The position numbers and the translations under genes were made by a program. Below, one piece after another: positions 61,107 to 64,000 of a stretch of 64,000 nucleotides of DNA; within the stretch, counting starts at the first letter, position 1, and every line of letters begins with the position of its first letter. The stretch covers positions 1-64,000 of the forward strand of contig NZ_LBJG01000083.1 of assembly GCF_028128765.1 (NCBI RefSeq), in the 5' to 3' direction. The notes beneath the pieces were generated by a model. It ran no database searches and had not been told where the DNA came from. It saw nothing but the letters and a program-made list of their open reading frames with translations. Origin of the DNA: Bradyrhizobium sp. CCBAU 51627. GTDB lineage: Bacteria; Pseudomonadota; Alphaproteobacteria; Rhizobiales; Xanthobacteraceae.

Positions 61107-61529
61107 ATGTTTCAGCTCTTCTTGCGGGCCCGCACGCATAATTTCCTGAAAGACCGTTTCGGCGGAGAGCAGACATTCCGTGCCCGCTCGCCCGAACGCG
61201 ACGCGGAAACCGATCGAACGCGCATTGAAGCGATCATGGTCGCGGTCGAGAACGCGCTGAATGCCGCGGAGCGGGAACAATCCGGCCTGAACCGCCGGGT
61301 GGAAGACGTGCTGGCGCGCGCCGCCGTGACCATCGGCAACGGCGATGACGAATATCTCGAGCGCGAGGCGCTGGATAATCACCACCAGGATCTGTTCGAC
61401 AAGGAAATCCTGAACGGCCAGCGCAGACTCAAGGAGCTCGGCGCCTCGATCGCCCATTTCAAGTTCCTGAAGGCGGCGATCCTCAGCCGATTCCCCGAAT
61501 ACCGGCCGTCGGCGAGCCAGACCAACTGA
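61107..61529 (+). CDS. conserved hypothetical protein
   Basis: 140 residues, charged and probably helical throughout (ALNAAEREQSGLNRRVEDVLARAAV), with FGGEQTFRARSPERDAETDRTRIEAIM near the start. No membrane segment or known domain. The gene follows rfbD by about 110 bases and converges with the phosphatase gene. A structural or regulatory role is possible; none is supported. Confidence 0.7.
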   Translation: MFQLFLRARTHNFLKDRFGGEQTFRARSPERDAETDRTRIEAIMVAVENALNAAEREQSGLNRRVEDVLARAAVTIGNGDDEYLEREALDNHHQDLFDKEILNGQRRLKELGASIAHFKFLKAAILSRFPEYRPSASQTN

Positions 61530-61538
61530 GGCGCCTCG

Positions 61539-62273
61539 CTAGATCGCGAGCATGCTGTTGCCCTGAATCGACAGCAGCGTCAGGTTGCCGGTGGCATAGG
61601 CTCCGGTATCGATATTGGCGCGATTCTCGAGCAGCTCGGCCTGCCGCACCGGCGTATGGCCGTGCACGACGTATTTCCCGAAACGCTTCTTGCTCTGGAG
61701 AAATTCGTCCCTGATCCACAGCAGATCCTGCTCGCGCTGTTCGGACAGTGGGATGCCCGGACGAACGCCCGCATGCACGAAGAAAAAGTCGCCGCATGTG
61801 AATGTAGGCCGCAATTGCCGCAGGAACGCGATATGCTGAGGCGGCATCGCAGACGTGAGCTCGCGCACGAGATCGGACTGTTCGTCCTTGCTGAGGTCCG
61901 GCGGCGCCGAGATTCCATAGGACATCAAGGTCTGGATGCCGCCGAACTGAAACCAGTCGGCGGTGCGCGAGGGATCGTCCAGCACCGAGCTGAAATAGGC
62001 CTCGTGATTGCCCTTGAGAAAGACCGTGTTGCGGTGGCGGCTGCGGCCGATCAGGAGATCCAGGGTACGACGCGAGTCCGGTCCGCGATCGATGTAGTCG
62101 CCGAGAAAGACCTCGATTGCGCGATACGGCCGGCTGTTCGCCATGTCGGCATCGATGACGGCGAACATCTGCTCGAGCAGATGCGCGCAGCCGTGAATGT
62201 CGCTGAGGGCGTAGATGCGCACGCCGTTCGGCAGCTTAGGCCGGGGCGAATTTTGAGTCGCGGTCATGACCAT
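61539..62273 (-). CDS. metallophosphoesterase (PPP/Serine-threonine phosphatase type)
   Basis: 244 residues from the ATG at 62273. The metal-binding motifs of calcineurin-like phosphatases are all visible: ALSDIHGC, GDYIDRGPDS and FLKGNHEAYF, with later conserved histidines in FVHAGVRPG and YVVHGHTPV. The set matches the bacterial PPP/PrpE/ApaH type. Substrate may be phosphoprotein or a diadenosine polyphosphate; the sequence does not decide. Confidence 0.93.
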   Translation of the reverse strand: MVMTATQNSPRPKLPNGVRIYALSDIHGCAHLLEQMFAVIDADMANSRPYRAIEVFLGDYIDRGPDSRRTLDLLIGRSRHRNTVFLKGNHEAYFSSVLDDPSRTADWFQFGGIQTLMSYGISAPPDLSKDEQSDLVRELTSAMPPQHIAFLRQLRPTFTCGDFFFVHAGVRPGIPLSEQREQDLLWIRDEFLQSKKRFGKYVVHGHTPVRQAELLENRANIDTGAYATGNLTLLSIQGNSMLAI

Positions 62274-62442
62274 GAGGTGCAACTCTTTCAGAGTGCTTCG
62301 CCCGGGATGTCAATATGCTATCGGCGAAATCGGGTCATCACGAGCCGCTTTTTTCCCCATTCATGCGATGTGGACGCTCGTTCGTGCGTCCGCTCGATCA
62401 ACCGTGGTTGTTGGACCTTGTTTCGACGCGCGCGGGCGTGGC

Positions 62443-62718
62443 TTAGCCGAAGCTGCCGTCGAATGATGGCGCGGCCGGTCCGCGACGGTTTGTCGCTCGC
62501 GCCCGCACCAGGAGCGCGCCGCAGAAATAGCCGAGCTGGAGCGCTGCCGAAAACACGAGGATCATGCCGAGAATGTGAGCTGATCCATGTCCTTGCCAGG
62601 CTGATACCAGCCCCAGCATCGTCGCACCGAGAACGATCGCCGGAGGCACGATAAAGATTCGGAAGCGGCCTCCCAGCAACGATCCGATCAGCAAAGCGAA
62701 AACGATTACGGTACTCAC
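62443..62718 (-). CDS. small membrane protein
   Basis: 91 residues from a GTG at 62718 (preceded by GGGAG); an ATG at 62733 gives five more residues. Three hydrophobic helices (TVIVFALLIGSLLGG, FIVPPAIVLGATMLGLVSA, HILGMILVFSAALQLGYFCGALLV) and a short Arg-rich tail. No domain recognised. Located near polysaccharide genes, but no link is shown. Confidence 0.65.
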   Translation of the reverse strand: MSTVIVFALLIGSLLGGRFRIFIVPPAIVLGATMLGLVSAWQGHGSAHILGMILVFSAALQLGYFCGALLVRARATNRRGPAAPSFDGSFG

Positions 62719-63061
62719 GGCACAGCTCCCCAAACGGCCATGAGTGTTAATGGGGCCGACCTAATGACGGCTTAAGCGACAGGGTTGAATATCCGTTCAA
62801 ATGCACGCGATGTGATGCGCCGGAATAGCGCGCATGGCGCGAAAGACGGCGGAGTGCTCGGCGAAATGTCAGCGCTGTGACAGTCGCTTGAGCACTCATG
62901 CGTCGAGGTGTTGCGTTGCAGAAAAATCGATTTGATTTTTTCACTGCAGTGCCGCAATGTTGCTTTGTTTAGTTAAGAGATTGCCCGCGACGCATCGCAA
63001 ATTCGAATCGACTGCTTGCAATGGTCCGATTGCGAGTGCGTGACGTGGCAGCGAGGTTCGG
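62719..63061. other. promoter region of the glycosyltransferase gene
   Basis: About 340 bases without a gene. The part from about 62920 is AT-rich (runs of T and A near 62935), as expected for a promoter and leader. GAGG lies just before the ATG at 63062. Confidence 0.45.
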
Positions 63062-64000
63062 ATGGCTGTAGCAACTTATGGTTCGGAAAATTACTACTCG
63101 GCTGTATCGAACCGGCGCGGTGCTCTCCAACGACCACTTCAGATCGCTCTGATCGGAGGCGACTTCCTTGCCCTCCTGCTCAGCTATTTCGCGGCGAGCG
63201 GCCTGTACCGCCTGCTCGTCGCCGAGCAGGATTCGTCGGTGGGCGCGGGCCTCGTGGTTAGCGCCGTGTTCGTGACGATTGCGTACTTCCAAGGCGTCTA
63301 CGATCACCATCGTCTGCTGAATACGGTCTGGCAGCTCCGCAAGGCGCTTGCGATCTGGGTCGTCTCCTTAACAATTCTTGCGGTCGAGGCGTTCCTGCTC
63401 AAATCGTCGGCGGATCTGTCGCGTGGAACCACTCTGCTGTTTGCCGCGACCGGCGTTGTTGCTCTGGGCGGGCTCCGGGTGCTGTGGCGCACCGCCCTGA
63501 ACTCGAGCTATGCCAGAGGCCGTCTGGTTGACAGGAAAGTCGTTCTCCTCAGCCTCAAGCCGCTCGACTTCACGTCGAGCCGCTTCAAGGATCTGCGCAA
63601 GCATGGCTTCAACGTTGTCCGGCATTTCGTCCTCGACTCGTCCGAACACGGTGCAGGTTGGGATCACGAGATTCGCGATGTGGTGCGCCAGGGACGGGCT
63701 GCAGACGTGGAAGAATATCTGCTCGTCATCGACTGGGACGAAATGCCTTTGCTCCAGAAGCTGAGCCAGCACCTGCGCGTGGTCCCCCAGCCGATCCGCC
63801 TCCTGCCGGACTTCCCGATCGCCGATCTGGTCTCGCGTCCGTTCCAGCCCGTCAGCGGCACGGTTGCAATCGAGATCCAGCGCGCGCCGCTCACCGTGTT
63901 CGAGCGGGCGCAGAAGCGCTGCCTCGATATCGGTCTTGCCTCGTTCGCTCTGCTGCTGCTGGCGCCGCTGCTGGTGACGGCCGCGATCATGATCAAGCTG
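63062..64000 (+). CDS. polyprenyl glycosylphosphotransferase (partial at right edge)
   Basis: The frame is open from the ATG at 63062 to the last base (313 codons). It begins with polar residues (MAVATYGSENYYSAV), then four to five membrane helices, a CoA-binding-like domain in the middle (about 150-260), and then QRAPLTVFERAQKRCLDIG, the helix entry of the sugar-phosphate transferase domain, cut by the edge. This is the plan of WbaP/ExoY-like enzymes that load the first sugar phosphate on undecaprenyl phosphate for exopolysaccharide or O-antigen. The catalytic end lies outside the window. The neighbouring rhamnose genes fit this role. Confidence 0.88.
   Translation, partial: MAVATYGSENYYSAVSNRRGALQRPLQIALIGGDFLALLLSYFAASGLYRLLVAEQDSSVGAGLVVSAVFVTIAYFQGVYDHHRLLNTVWQLRKALAIWVVSLTILAVEAFLLKSSADLSRGTTLLFAATGVVALGGLRVLWRTALNSSYARGRLVDRKVVLLSLKPLDFTSSRFKDLRKHGFNVVRHFVLDSSEHGAGWDHEIRDVVRQGRAADVEEYLLVIDWDEMPLLQKLSQHLRVVPQPIRLLPDFPIADLVSRPFQPVSGTVAIEIQRAPLTVFERAQKRCLDIGLASFALLLLAPLLVTAAIMIKL

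Overview
The window reads as chromosome of a GC-rich alphaproteobacterium, most likely Bradyrhizobium or a close relative in the Nitrobacteraceae. This is judged from codon usage, the many Bug/TctC- and LivK-type binding proteins, the DUF3551-like and SPW proteins, the protocatechuate and 4-hydroxybenzoate genes, the chemotaxis cluster with near-twin receptors, and dispersed palindromic repeats of a kind common in that group. The assignment is inference; there is no rRNA gene in the window.

Region 1-4.7 kb is an accessory island ending at a CAT-anticodon tRNA (4658-4733, minus). It is visibly poorer in GC than the rest. It carries a small Xre/C-protein-like regulator, a MORC/MutL-like GHKL ATPase with a C-terminal PD-(D/E)XK-like nuclease motif, and an AAA ATPase with an unrecognised N-terminal domain, all on the minus strand in that order. 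A short excisionase-like gene lies divergently next to the tRNA. This is the best candidate in the window for an undescribed (probably anti-phage) system.

Region 5-9 kb has two solute-binding proteins (TctC/Bug and LivK types). Region 7.5-23.2 kb is a formate and molybdenum/tungsten cofactor block: an HTH plus binding-protein-like regulator, a TupA-like binding protein, a degenerate MoeA, a MoeA fused to a binding-protein-like domain, mobA, fdhD, mobB, a canonical moeA, a TusA-like protein, an oxalate/formate-type MFS carrier with a 41-residue partner, and a two-gene NAD-dependent formate dehydrogenase (NuoE-NuoF fusion plus molybdo/tungsto catalytic subunit). The layout suggests that metal uptake and sensing, cofactor assembly, enzyme sulfuration, substrate transport and the enzyme itself are encoded side by side.

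Region 23.4-36 kb is mixed metabolism: YbaK deacylase, a PDZ-containing serine hydrolase, the tricarballylate genes tcuAB with a divergent GntR regulator and a clear operator, a broken acyl-CoA/ACP synthetase remnant, a diguanylate cyclase, pncB, and pcaHG with a divergent LysR regulator. Region 36-38 kb is pobA with a divergent AraC regulator. Region 38-42.4 kb holds a CHASE2-type nucleotide cyclase paired with a FecR-like secreted protein, and an HD-GYP response regulator.

Region 42.6-53.8 kb is a full chemotaxis operon: STAS protein, cheY, cheA, cheW, mcp, cheW, mcp, cheR, cheB and a soluble receptor-like protein with two degenerate signalling tips. Region 54-57.5 kb holds small conserved or hypothetical genes. 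Region 57.5-61 kb makes dTDP-rhamnose (rfbBA and divergent rfbCD). The last part has a metallophosphatase, small proteins and the start of a polyprenyl glycosylphosphotransferase that runs off the right edge, so the right end probably continues into an exopolysaccharide cluster.
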